Origin: Mycobacteroides saopaulense
GTDB lineage: Bacteria; Actinomycetota; Actinomycetes; Mycobacteriales; Mycobacteriaceae
Assembly (NCBI RefSeq): GCF_001456355.1
Contig: NZ_CP010271.1
Location: forward strand, 2,666,001-2,730,000
Reading direction: 5' to 3'
DNA length: 64,000 bases
This document shows positions 24,479-31,923 of this stretch, in pieces. Each line of letters starts with the position of its first letter. The stretch's first letter is position 1. Below the pieces are notes generated by a model. The model ran no database searches, was not told the origin of the DNA, and saw only the letters and a list, made by a program, of their open reading frames with translations. The translations under genes were made by a program, and so were the position numbers.

Positions 24479-24715
24479 CTAGAGCTTGTACCGCAGGTAC
24501 ATCATGGCCAGGAAGAGGAGCACGAACGCGCCAAGCCCCAATCCGGCAAGCACGCTCTTGAGAGCCAACGAGATGCATACGACCGCGACCGTAGGAGCGA
24601 CCACCCAGTAAACCCACTTCTGGACAGTACTTTCACGGGGCTCAGCCAAAAGGCCGATGCCTCCACACACCGCAGCCATCAAGGCGATGTAAAAGTCTGG
24701 TTCCGGGGCTCTCAT
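24479..24715 (-). CDS. Small membrane protein, unknown
   Basis: A 78-residue protein, mostly two to three hydrophobic segments (DFYIALMAAVCGGIGLLA, WVYWVVAPTVAVVCISLAL, GAFVLLFLAMMYL). The ATG at 24715 has GGAG 8 nt upstream and is preferred over an upstream start at 24757. It follows another small membrane protein and a secreted protein on the same strand within the island. No family recognised. Confidence 0.55.
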   Translation of the reverse strand: MRAPEPDFYIALMAAVCGGIGLLAEPRESTVQKWVYWVVAPTVAVVCISLALKSVLAGLGLGAFVLLFLAMMYLRYKL

Positions 24716-24803
24716 CGCCTGACTCCATGTGTGAACCACACCGAGGCACCACCACAAGACATTTCAGCAATGCGATTGCTGGGCAACATGATTCTGCCGA
24801 CGC

Positions 24804-25109
24804 TCAACGGTGCGGGGTCTGCAGGCCGTACTCCACGGCCGCATCGATTGCCACCAACCATGTGAGGGAACACAGGCCGACCAAGACAGCGTGCCAGTAG
24901 CAGAGCCGTTCGTTGAACCGGACCCTGCGAGCCACCGCCACGATCGCAAATATCACGCTGATACCGAAGGTGATCCAGAATCCCAAGTACAAGCCTGCGG
25001 ACCAGAAGAACTGGAACAGCACCACCGATAGCGTGAAACACAGCAGCATGCTCAACCCGAGGCCCGCCGCGAACGACAAGACTGTGAGGACGGCAGTTCT
25101 GGTGCTCAA
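24804..25109 (-). CDS. Small membrane protein, unknown
   Basis: A protein of about 101 residues with three hydrophobic segments (LTVLSFAAGLGLSMLLCFTL, YLGFWITFGISVIFAIVAVA, HAVLVGLCSLTWLVA). I place the start at the TTG at 25109, which overlaps the stop of the upstream secreted-protein gene as TTGA; a TTG at 25118 is an alternative. The arrangement implies translational coupling with that gene. Function is unknown; it may anchor or export its secreted neighbour. Confidence 0.55.
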   Translation of the reverse strand: MSTRTAVLTVLSFAAGLGLSMLLCFTLSVVLFQFFWSAGLYLGFWITFGISVIFAIVAVARRVRFNERLCYWHAVLVGLCSLTWLVAIDAAVEYGLQTPHR

Positions 25110-25714
25110 AATGTCCAACTGCCAGAAGGTTTGAGAACGAATCCATGCTCGTCACTGGCAGTGTCGAGGCAAGCCACGATCGTATTGGTATCAACCACAC
25201 ACGTGACGTGGCCGTACGAGACCTTCTGCCCCACTGCGAGTAGGGATCCCCTGTTGATCGGTCCCGGCGACTTACCATCGCAGCCTCCGTAGAAGTAATG
25301 CGACAGTTGATACGGCGCCCCGGCACTGTCGTCGCCGGGCCCCACCGAGCCGACCACACAATCGCCAGATTTCGGAGTCGCCACCTCGCGTTTCATGAGA
25401 TCCGTGGTGGGGATGTTGTCGACCCCCACAGGAGCACCTCCACACCTGACGCCTTGCCCAGAATCCGCAAGCTCCTTTGGGGCACCAAATCTGCAGCCGA
25501 TGTCGTAGGGAGTGACAAAGGCCAGAAAACTCATGTCCGTGGCGCCCTTAGACCACCGCGTGATGTAAGGCTCTGGCGATACGGCGGTGAACTTACTGAG
25601 ATCGGGGAACCCGCCCGGCTGCGCCTGAGCCGGAACCGCGAAGACACTCATCGCCGCGCCACACAGCACGACAGCGGCGAACACAAGCTTCGCCCCACCG
25701 TCAACAATTCGCAT
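25106..25714 (-). CDS. Secreted protein, unknown
   Basis: A 202-residue protein with a clear signal peptide (KLVFAAVVLCGAAMSVFA, cleavage near VPAQAQ). The mature domain has six Cys, in pairs (IGCRF, VRCGG, GDCVVG, YGGCDG, VTCVV, VACLD), probably disulfide-linked. GGAGGGG lies upstream of the ATG at 25714. Small Cys-paired secreted proteins of this type are common in mycobacteria and unassigned. It heads a three-gene unit with two small membrane proteins. Confidence 0.65.
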   Translation of the reverse strand: MRIVDGGAKLVFAAVVLCGAAMSVFAVPAQAQPGGFPDLSKFTAVSPEPYITRWSKGATDMSFLAFVTPYDIGCRFGAPKELADSGQGVRCGGAPVGVDNIPTTDLMKREVATPKSGDCVVGSVGPGDDSAGAPYQLSHYFYGGCDGKSPGPINRGSLLAVGQKVSYGHVTCVVDTNTIVACLDTASDEHGFVLKPSGSWTF

Positions 25715-25842
25715 CTGAAATCCCCTCCACGTAAATCACCCAACCTTCGGTTCATCCTCCCACACCGTATGGTTTGCTGTTTGCTTACACTGTGCTGGTG
25801 TGAATCAGACTCGCGCTTGCCCAATGGTGGATACAATGGCCC

Positions 25843-26403
25843 GTGTATACAGCCCTAATCTTCACCACAGCGGGCATCCCGGTGGCAGTCATCAACCGCA
25901 ACGAACAGGGCCAATGGCTCGGCTGGTGGACCGGCATCGCGGTCGTGGCGCTCGTCGTCGGGCTGGTATGGGCATTGGCCGCGCGGTCCAGGGCGCCGCA
26001 GCTGCGCCAGCTGCTCGACGGCCTGACACCGGCCCAGTATCGGCAGGCCGCCAAGGCGGTTCTGTCGGGGCCGATACCTGCCGAGCCGGCGGTCCGACGC
26101 GCCGCCGCACGCTTAGCCCAGAACACGATTGAGCGTCAGCTGCGCATGATGACACCCGCAGTGCGCAAGCTCTTGATCGGAATCATGGCCGTCAATGTCC
26201 TTATCCAGGTGGGCATCTCAGCCACCGGGGCGATAACCAGCTTTACAACCATCTGCAACGCCGCCGTGTTTGCAGGGTTGGCAGTGTTTTGGTGGCTCTA
26301 TCCCCCGCTGCTCGAGGCCCGAGCAGAACTATTGGCAGGGCCCGTGCACGCACCGTTGCCTGAATCCGGCGAGTATCGCGCCGCCATGGAGAATCGCCCG
26401 TGA
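25843..26403 (+). CDS. Membrane protein, unknown
   Basis: A 186-residue protein with an N-terminal TM segment (GWWTGIAVVALVVGLVWALAA), a cytoplasmic helical region (LRQLLDGLTPAQYRQAAKAV) and two further TM segments (LLIGIMAVNVLIQVGIS and NAAVFAGLAVFWWLYPP). The start is GTG. The 3' end overlaps a short downstream gene as GTGA. A decayed copy of its 5' end and upstream DNA lies at about 28200-28345. No function recognised. Confidence 0.6.
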   Translation: MYTALIFTTAGIPVAVINRNEQGQWLGWWTGIAVVALVVGLVWALAARSRAPQLRQLLDGLTPAQYRQAAKAVLSGPIPAEPAVRRAAARLAQNTIERQLRMMTPAVRKLLIGIMAVNVLIQVGISATGAITSFTTICNAAVFAGLAVFWWLYPPLLEARAELLAGPVHAPLPESGEYRAAMENRP

Positions 26404-26555
26404 GCCCGCGGATCGCCGGGGCGGCACCCACCGCCGGCCTGGAGATGTACGTGCCCGTCGCACACCGCAGGCGACTACGCCCCGTCGTGGTGCCATGGGC
26501 ACGCATCGCCGATCAACTCCGTCCCGGAATGCTGGAGCGACTGCGCGCCGACTGA
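26400..26555 (+). CDS. Small basic protein, coupled to the upstream membrane protein
   Basis: A 51-residue frame from the GTG at 26400, overlapping the upstream stop as GTGA, ending at TGA 26553-26555. It is Arg-rich with a central AHRRRLRPVVVPWARIADQL and ends in LERLRAD, which could form an amphipathic helix. The exact stop/start overlap is the main support. No family recognised. Confidence 0.42.
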   Translation: MSPRIAGAAPTAGLEMYVPVAHRRRLRPVVVPWARIADQLRPGMLERLRAD

Positions 26556-26648
26556 ACAGTTACAAGAACCGACTCCCGTAACCCGACCGGCCAGTCAGCT
26601 ACTCTCATACATGTTCTGAACAGGTGGGATGAAAACGGGGGTTACACG

Positions 26649-27317
26649 GTGCAAAACAATGATCCGGGTTCTCCCGGGCAGCCAGAACCACCGTCACATC
26701 CCGGCGGGTATCCCTGGGGCGCTCCACCACCACCTGCGCATTGGCCCGCACCCCCTCCCGCCACACCACACCGGCCGACACCGCGCTACTGGTACATCGT
26801 CGGCGCGGCACTGATAGCGGTTGGCCTGATCGGGGGCATCAGCCTATTCGTCGCAGGACTGGTCTACGCCCTCAAAGGACCCACCAGCCAGTTCGACGCA
26901 AATGGCTCTGCCACATCACAATTCGCTTCAGGCGAACAGATGATCATCTACGTCGCCGATGTCGAATCCGTACCGAAACTGACCCAGAACACCCGCTGCG
27001 TGGCCCGCGATGAGAACAACAACGATGCCACCGTCAGCCGCTACAACGGCTCCCTGAGCATCAACCAATGGAACGCGCTCTACGTGGTGACCGCCCACCA
27101 AGGCGGCACCTACACCGTCAGCTGCGCCGGCTACTTAGACATCACCTACGGACTCGGGCCCCGCGCCGGGACCGGCGCCATCACAGCGGCTTTCGCAGGT
27201 CCCATCGGTGGCATCACACTCACAGGAGCAGGAATCACCATCCTCATCGTCACCGCATCACGACGACGCAAAACAACACCACCGCAGCACCCGTACGGCA
27301 ATCCGTGGCCGCAGTGA
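26649..27317 (+). CDS. Pro-rich membrane protein with extracytoplasmic domain
   Basis: A 222-residue protein. The N-terminal 45 residues are Pro/His/Gly-rich (QPEPPSHPGGYPWGAPPPPA). A TM segment follows (YIVGAALIAVGLIGGISLFVAGLVYAL, in pieces), then an extracytoplasmic strand-rich domain (about 80-175) with two Cys (NTRCVARD and VSCAGYLD) likely bridged. A second TM (GPIGGITLTGAGITILIV) and a basic tail complete it. This layout recurs among mycobacterial proteins with Pro-rich cytoplasmic tails. The start is GTG; the stop overlaps the next start as TGATG. Confidence 0.62.
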   Translation: MQNNDPGSPGQPEPPSHPGGYPWGAPPPPAHWPAPPPATPHRPTPRYWYIVGAALIAVGLIGGISLFVAGLVYALKGPTSQFDANGSATSQFASGEQMIIYVADVESVPKLTQNTRCVARDENNNDATVSRYNGSLSINQWNALYVVTAHQGGTYTVSCAGYLDITYGLGPRAGTGAITAAFAGPIGGITLTGAGITILIVTASRRRKTTPPQHPYGNPWPQ

Positions 27318-27703
27318 TGGTTGGGAAACGTACCGAAGACAGCAGCAGACCGTCGCGGCCGCGGACAAAGAATCCGTACGCGCACTGGCGCTTGGTGATC
27401 GCGGTACCCGTGTGCACACTGTTTCTGGTAGCCGCGGTGCCCATCGTGATCCGTCCAGCGATCTGCGATCACAAACCCATGAGCCAGTGGGATCGCTGTC
27501 ACCACACCGGAAGAACGCAAGAGCAACTGGTCACAGGTAGCCCGGATCATGTCCCCGACGGCGGGTACGACATACACAAACAGAGCCTCTACAACCGGAT
27601 CATCGCCGGTGCGGCAACCGGTTTAGGGACAGCCGGGTGGGTAATCGTCATCGCCTGGGCCCGGCACGAGTACCTCCGCCGAAAAAGCCCCTCCTCGCTG
27701 TAG
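27317..27703 (+). CDS. Small membrane protein, unknown
   Basis: A 128-residue protein whose ATG shares one base with the preceding stop (TGATG), so the two are coupled. It has a basic N terminus, one TM segment (WRLVIAVPVCTLFLVAAVPIVI), an extracytoplasmic loop with two Cys (AICDHKP and DRCHHTG) and a second TM near the end (IIAGAATGLGTAGWVIVIAW). It may work with the Pro-rich neighbour. No family recognised. Confidence 0.55.
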   Translation: MVGKRTEDSSRPSRPRTKNPYAHWRLVIAVPVCTLFLVAAVPIVIRPAICDHKPMSQWDRCHHTGRTQEQLVTGSPDHVPDGGYDIHKQSLYNRIIAGAATGLGTAGWVIVIAWARHEYLRRKSPSSL

Positions 27704-27717
27704 ACCGTTACGCCGGG

Positions 27718-28002
27718 CGACGTATTCTCGGGTTCACCCGATCGCGGGTGTTCGAGTCTCCAGACCGGACAGCGATCTTCCTGAGACTCGGCGATGTGTA
27801 CCTCGAACTATTCGGCGGGGCACCAGTTGATACCCGAGGCGCTTCGAGTGGATCGGCAGACAGCCCTGAGTACCCTGGGTCCTTGCGGCACATCGCATTC
27901 CAGGTGGATTTCGATCAATACGCTCCCGGTTGGCGGAGTATGTGGCTATCCGATCCGGACGGTGCCATCGTTGAGGTAGGTCAGGGATACCGAGACGCTG
28001 AG
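27718..28002 (+). pseudogene. Decayed VOC/glyoxalase-fold gene fragment
   Basis: The translation VFESPDRTAIFLRLGDVYLE, then LFGGAP, LRHIAFQVDF and WLSDPDGAIVEVGQGY reads as the second half of a VOC-superfamily domain. The usual N-terminal betaalphabetabeta half is missing, and the middle carries a short deletion. The frame then runs into a 7-bp tandem repeat and unrelated sequence. I treat it as a remnant rather than a gene. Confidence 0.55.
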
Positions 28003-28035
28003 ATCGGGCACGTAGACAAACAGCCTGACTGCGAC

Positions 28036-28075
28036 GCACGGGGCACGGGGCACGGGGCACGGGGCACGGGGCACG
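28036..28075. repeat. 7-bp tandem repeat (GCACGGG), about 5.6 copies
   Basis: Five perfect GCACGGG units plus a partial sixth, inside the reading frame trailing the VOC fragment. The period of 7 is not a multiple of three, so copy-number change would shift frame. Confidence 0.9.
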
Positions 28076-28199
28076 ATCCAAGGGACTCCAAAGATGCTGC
28101 TTTGTATAGCATTTCATTAGTCGATATCCGGAATCGGATGTGCCGCCGCAGCATCCGATGGAAATCCGAGTTGTAGCAGCGAGACTGGTTTGATATCCG

Positions 28200-28345
28200 C
28201 TCTTACACTGCGCTGGCGTGGATAAGACTTGCACTTGCTCCCCGGTGGGTAACAGTGGCTTGTGTATTCAGCCCTGATCTCACCGCAGCGGGCCTCCCGG
28301 CGGCGATCGCCAAGCGCAATGAGCCTGGCCAATGGTTGGGTCAGC
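28200..28345 (+). pseudogene. Degenerate duplicate of the 5' end of the membrane-protein gene at 25843
   Basis: The DNA from about 28200 tracks 25785-25920 in order, including the upstream CTTACACTG block. In translation it gives AAGLPAAIAKRNEPGQWLG, matching TAGIPVAVINRNEQGQWLG of the intact gene. The start region is frameshifted and the copy stops after about 140 bp. From 28346 to 28565 I see no gene. Confidence 0.6.
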
Positions 28346-28565
28346 CAGACGAGGTCTCCCACGATGTCACTGCCGATCCCATAGGGAAGATTCTCGGCCA
28401 GCTGGACCTATCGACCTCACAGCCTTGCGCGGCTCGCACGCAGAACTGGGCCGAGTGATATCTCAACCCCTTGATGGACACGGTACGCGGGATTTTTCGA
28501 CAAGAACCTAGGTAACACCCCGGTCGTCGACATCCCGGCGCAGCCGTCCCCAGGTAGGCAATCCT

Positions 28566-28835
28566 TCAAGACCTGCTCTGCTTCTGTTGGTTGCCCATGG
28601 CTTCCAGCGTGGAAGGTGGTGGGGCCGCTGGGCCGACAAACCAGGTGAACCATGCAACTGCCTTGAGTAATCGATGCCACCACGGTGTCGTGCCCGACTG
28701 CATCGGCACATAAGGAACCGTCTGCGGCGCTGACGCCGCATGTATTTGTGCGGCGGAGAACCGTTTGGGCGGCGCATTCCTTGGGCTCTTGGTATCGCTC
28801 AGGCTCTGTTCGTGATCGCCGGGTGGATCGTCCAT
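28566..28835 (-). CDS. Hypothetical small protein at the island right end
   Basis: An 89-residue frame beginning with an acidic stretch (MDDPPGDHEQSLSDTKS), with a hydrophobic Trp-rich helix near the C terminus (WWHRLLKAVAWFTWFVGP) and a polar tail. AAGGA lies about 11 nt before the ATG at 28835. It is immediately inside the right attachment repeat. It does not resemble an excisionase. Function is unknown and the call is tentative. Confidence 0.4.
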   Translation of the reverse strand: MDDPPGDHEQSLSDTKSPRNAPPKRFSAAQIHAASAPQTVPYVPMQSGTTPWWHRLLKAVAWFTWFVGPAAPPPSTLEAMGNQQKQSRS

Positions 28836-28865
28836 GGGCGTGCCGTCCTTCTACCTGCAAATTCT

Positions 28866-28911
28866 GTGGTCCCGGCTGGGTTCGAACCAGCGACCCCTCG
28901 CGTGTGAGGCG
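28866..28911 (-). repeat. Right attachment-site repeat within tRNA-Val
   Basis: A 46-bp segment repeated at 14368-14413 with one mismatch. It spans the tRNA from the anticodon arm to the 3' end. Confidence 0.85.
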
Positions 28912-28938
28912 AGTGCTCTTCCGCTGAGCTACGAGACC
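28867..28938 (-). tRNA. tRNA-Val (CAC)
   Basis: A 72-nt cloverleaf. Acceptor GGTCTCG pairs with CGGGACC, the D-arm is GCTC/GAGC, the anticodon loop is CTCACAC (anticodon CAC), the T-arm is GCTGG TTCGAAC CCAGC and the discriminator base is A. No encoded CCA. Its 3' 45 nt form the right attachment repeat of the island. Confidence 0.95.
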
Positions 28939-29106
28939 GCATGTTGATCGTTGATGGCTGATCAACCGAGGTGAAAGGCTAGCACGAGACGCCGGAAAGA
29001 CCGAAGTCCGGCAGCCTACGGGCCCCGCACGCAAGGGATTTGTGATTAAACCTCTCGTTCGACTACTGTTTCACTTCGCACCGGGTGACGATCTCATCCG
29101 TTGCGC

Positions 29107-29179
29107 GCGGATGTAGCGCAGTTGGTAGCGCATCACCTTGCCAAGGTGAGGGTCGCGGGTTCGAATCCCGTCATCCGCT
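29107..29179 (+). tRNA. tRNA-Gly (GCC)
   Basis: A 73-nt cloverleaf. Acceptor GCGGATG pairs with CATCCGC, the anticodon loop is CTTGCCA (anticodon GCC) and the T-loop is TTCGAAT. First of three plus-strand tRNAs. Confidence 0.95.
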
Positions 29180-29205
29180 CGAAGGGGTAGACAGGCATCC
29201 CTAGC

Positions 29206-29276
29206 GGTGGAGTGGCCGAGTGGTGAGGCAACGGCCTGCAAAGCCGTGCACACGGGTTCGATTCCCGTCTCCACCT
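29206..29276 (+). tRNA. tRNA-Cys (GCA)
   Basis: A 71-nt cloverleaf. Acceptor GGTGGAG pairs with CTCCACC, the anticodon loop is CTGCAAA (anticodon GCA) and the T-loop is TTCGATT. Confidence 0.94.
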
Positions 29277-29288
29277 CCATAAAGACCC

Positions 29289-29360
29289 GCGCGATTAGCT
29301 CAGCGGGAGAGCGCTTCCCTGACACGGAAGAGGTCACTGGTTCAATCCCAGTATCGCGCA
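29289..29360 (+). tRNA. tRNA-Val (GAC)
   Basis: A 72-nt cloverleaf. Acceptor GCGCGAT pairs with ATCGCGC, the anticodon loop is CTGACAC (anticodon GAC) and the T-loop is TTCAATC. CCA follows directly in the DNA (29361-29363). Confidence 0.94.
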
Positions 29361-29421
29361 CCACAGTTCTTGCAGCTAGTTGGCGGTTTTCCACCCCGGA
29401 ATCGGGGCTGTGTCACGCTGA

Positions 29422-30240
29422 TCACACGACGCGCGAGTCCCTGGTCACGAGGGCCGCATTCAGTTCGGGACGAGTATCGGTGAGATAAGGGTTGGCGCGC
29501 TGCGCTGAGCGGACCGCTTCCGTGTCGATCTCGGCGATGATCGTGCCGCTCCCCGATTCGATACGGTCCAGCACACCCCCATCGGGACCGACGATGCTGC
29601 TCCGGCCGACGTAGGTCGTCGTGTTCTCGACACCGTCGTGATTGATGTAGGCCAGATAGATCTGGTTCTCCCAGGCACGCGCCCGGATCACGACATCGGC
29701 GACGATCTCGAAAGGCGTCATCTGTGCCGTCGGCACCGCGAGCAGGTGCGCACCGGCGAGGGCACTCATCCGGGCGTTCTCCGGGAACTCGATGTCGTAA
29801 CAAATCATCATGCCGATGTTGACGTCTCGATACGGCACCACGGTCACCGCCTGGCTCCCCGGCGTGAAGTACGCACGGTCGATCTCACCGAACAAATGCG
29901 TCTTGTGATGGCGACCACGCACGGCGCCACGCTCGTCGATGAAGACGGCGCTGTTGTACAGCGCCCCCGCAGCGCCACTTTCGGCCAGCCCCACGATGAT
30001 CGCGATCTCGTTCCGTTCCGCGATGGCGCGGACCGTGTCGAGATGATCTGCGCTCACCAATTCCGGTAGACGATCCCCGATGTCGTATCCGGTCACGAAA
30101 AGCTCTGGCGTGATGAGTAGATCTGCTTGTCCGGCTACCCATTTGGCAGCCTGGTCGAGTTCGGCAAGGTTAGCCTCCGGGTCCGCTGGGCTCCCGGCCG
30201 ACTGCAGGCCCGCGACTCTCAGTTTCGTGGAAATCAACAA
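29422..30240 (-). CDS. Carbon-nitrogen hydrolase (nitrilase superfamily)
   Basis: A 272-residue amidase/nitrilase-fold hydrolase with the full catalytic set: Glu46 in TPELF, Lys113 in HHKTHLF and Cys147 in MMICYDIEFPE. These enzymes hydrolyse amides, nitriles or carbamoyl groups; the substrate is not evident. The start is uncertain: GGAGG at 30242-30246 is followed by in-frame TTG codons at 30240 and 30237, the second having the better spacing. The gene stands alone, convergent with the tRNA cluster. Confidence 0.85.
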   Translation of the reverse strand: MLISTKLRVAGLQSAGSPADPEANLAELDQAAKWVAGQADLLITPELFVTGYDIGDRLPELVSADHLDTVRAIAERNEIAIIVGLAESGAAGALYNSAVFIDERGAVRGRHHKTHLFGEIDRAYFTPGSQAVTVVPYRDVNIGMMICYDIEFPENARMSALAGAHLLAVPTAQMTPFEIVADVVIRARAWENQIYLAYINHDGVENTTTYVGRSSIVGPDGGVLDRIESGSGTIIAEIDTEAVRSAQRANPYLTDTRPELNAALVTRDSRVV

Positions 30241-30365
30241 ACCTCCGGTGTCACAACGTTCTTATTACTCTGAGGCACACGGAGCTCTCACGCATCCGAG
30301 ACACCGAGATCCCGGTGCGGGAACGTGCACACGCCAGCCCCTCCGGCGATTGTGATGATGGCGTT

Positions 30366-31787
30366 CTAGTCGACCAGGACGCCTCGGTTGGACAGCTCGG
30401 CGAGTGTGACTGCCGGTAGTTGGAGCCGCCGTGCCTCCGCAGCGGATACCGAGACTGGGATCGCCTGTGCAAAGTTAAAGGCGCTGCTCGGGTCGTAGCG
30501 ATGTTTGATCTCAACTAATCTGGCGTAACTGTCGCGGTACAACCGGTGCGGCCGCGATTCGACGTCGGTATTGGTCCAGTTGAGGTAAGCGCCACAGGCG
30601 TAAGGCTGCACCAGACTGTAAAGACCACTGACCCACGAGACGCAGGCGTCGTCCTGGCGTACGTCGCTCCAGTCGGACCGGATGAGCATCAGCTGCTGCA
30701 TTTGACCGTGAGCGAAGGAGTGGATTCCCCTGCCAGCGGCGGCGGCTAGTTCTGCACCACCGGGCAGGCACCATACAAATGAGTTGCCGGGTGCTTTGGT
30801 ATGCCAATCGCGAAGTATGCGCATGAGGTTCCTGTCCAGCGGTTGGTCGAAGAATGGTGACGCGGTCGCCGCGCGGGTACCGACGTCAAAGGACTCGCCG
30901 CCGACCTTCTGCAGTAGCGCCGCCATGGCGGCAACGAATGTGGTTGGTGTTATTTGCTTTTCACTCGGAGGTGGTACATCCCTGAGTAGATGTGTCAACA
31001 AATCATCGAGCTCTTCGGGCGTGCCCGGAAAGATGCCGGCCACATCAATCCGGTTGGCTGACGTTGTCGGCCACATCACCAGCAGTGGCGTCAGCCGACT
31101 ATCGGTGTCCGGTGCCCACCGCTGCCACGCCTCGTAGACGTCCTCGAACTGACTCCACGGCCATGACAGTCGATACCACACGGCGGCAGACAGCGGCGTT
31201 AGCCGTAGCGTGAAGGCGGTGATGATGCCGAAATTGCCTCCGCCAGCGCCAAGACAGGCCCAATACAAGTCCGGATGGCTGTCCGGTGTCACACAGTGGA
31301 TCTGTCCTTGGGCATCAACCAGGTCGAATGAGATTACGTTGTGAGCCAGCGCACCCAGCCAGCGAGTCAATCCGCCCAGCCCTCCGCCGGTGATCAAACC
31401 ACCCATACCCACCGAGCGGCCAACCCCGCCCGGTATTACCCGGTCGATCTGGCCTAGTGCTTCATAGACATCGTGCAGATGAGCGCCAGCCCCCACCTTG
31501 GCTCGCGTGCAATCAGAGGCGACACCAACGGCATTGAGATCTCTCAGGTCAATGACGATGCCATCCGCAACGCCCGAGAAGCCGTCTACCGAGTGTCCAC
31601 CCGAGCGGATCCGAAACGGTATTTGCCGCCGCTGCGCATCCAGCAGAGCCACGGCCACCTCGTCTGTGCTGGCCGGAAACACAACCTCCAGGGGGTCCGC
31701 GTGAAATCGCCGGTTCCATCCACGACACAAGGTTTCGAACTCATGATCGGACCGAGTGATGCGTCTAAGAGCAGGAGCAGCTCGCAT
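30366..31787 (-). CDS. FAD-linked oxidoreductase (berberine-bridge/PCMH type)
   Basis: A 473-residue flavoprotein. The N-terminal PCMH FAD domain has RSGGHSVDGFS with His65 as the covalent FAD site, GVGRSVGMGGLITGGGLGGL follows, and the C-terminal berberine-bridge segment ends YDPSSAFNFAQAIP. The second cysteinyl attachment of bicovalent members is not visible (the site reads GGLTRWLG), so attachment is probably single. A C-terminal tail of about 25 residues is extra. The substrate, often a carbohydrate or alkaloid-like alcohol in this family, is unknown. Confidence 0.85.
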   Translation of the reverse strand: MRAAPALRRITRSDHEFETLCRGWNRRFHADPLEVVFPASTDEVAVALLDAQRRQIPFRIRSGGHSVDGFSGVADGIVIDLRDLNAVGVASDCTRAKVGAGAHLHDVYEALGQIDRVIPGGVGRSVGMGGLITGGGLGGLTRWLGALAHNVISFDLVDAQGQIHCVTPDSHPDLYWACLGAGGGNFGIITAFTLRLTPLSAAVWYRLSWPWSQFEDVYEAWQRWAPDTDSRLTPLLVMWPTTSANRIDVAGIFPGTPEELDDLLTHLLRDVPPPSEKQITPTTFVAAMAALLQKVGGESFDVGTRAATASPFFDQPLDRNLMRILRDWHTKAPGNSFVWCLPGGAELAAAAGRGIHSFAHGQMQQLMLIRSDWSDVRQDDACVSWVSGLYSLVQPYACGAYLNWTNTDVESRPHRLYRDSYARLVEIKHRYDPSSAFNFAQAIPVSVSAAEARRLQLPAVTLAELSNRGVLVD

Positions 31788-31923
31788 CTGACTTCCTCAC
31801 CCAATTTGAAACTGTATAGAACACAACGAGTATGACAGGCCATCGAGTTTCACATGACAAAATCGGCACCGCGCTGTTGCGCCGGACTCCGTTCAGACAT
31901 GCCTTCAGGTACACCGCAGCCCC

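Larger units (their letters stand above)
14368..28911. mobile_element. Genomic island integrated at the 3' end of tRNA-Val(CAC)
   Basis: Direct repeats of 46 bp with one mismatch lie at 14368-14413 and 28866-28911, 14,498 bp apart. The right copy is the 3' part of a complete tRNA-Val(CAC); the left copy is an isolated tRNA fragment. This is the signature of site-specific integration into a tRNA gene. Content between the repeats is accessory: an exported porin/nuclease operon, an EspR-like/ImmA/MAB_1171c unit, a RiPP-like locus, small membrane proteins and remnants. Parts (about 15300-16250) are visibly more AT-rich than the flanks. No integrase, excisionase or conjugation gene was recognised, so the element is probably immobilised or was moved in trans. 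Confidence 0.8.

Noticed and set aside
28036..28075. CRISPR-like repeat array
   Set aside because: Direct 7-bp units without spacers; a simple tandem repeat. No CRISPR array seen anywhere in the window.
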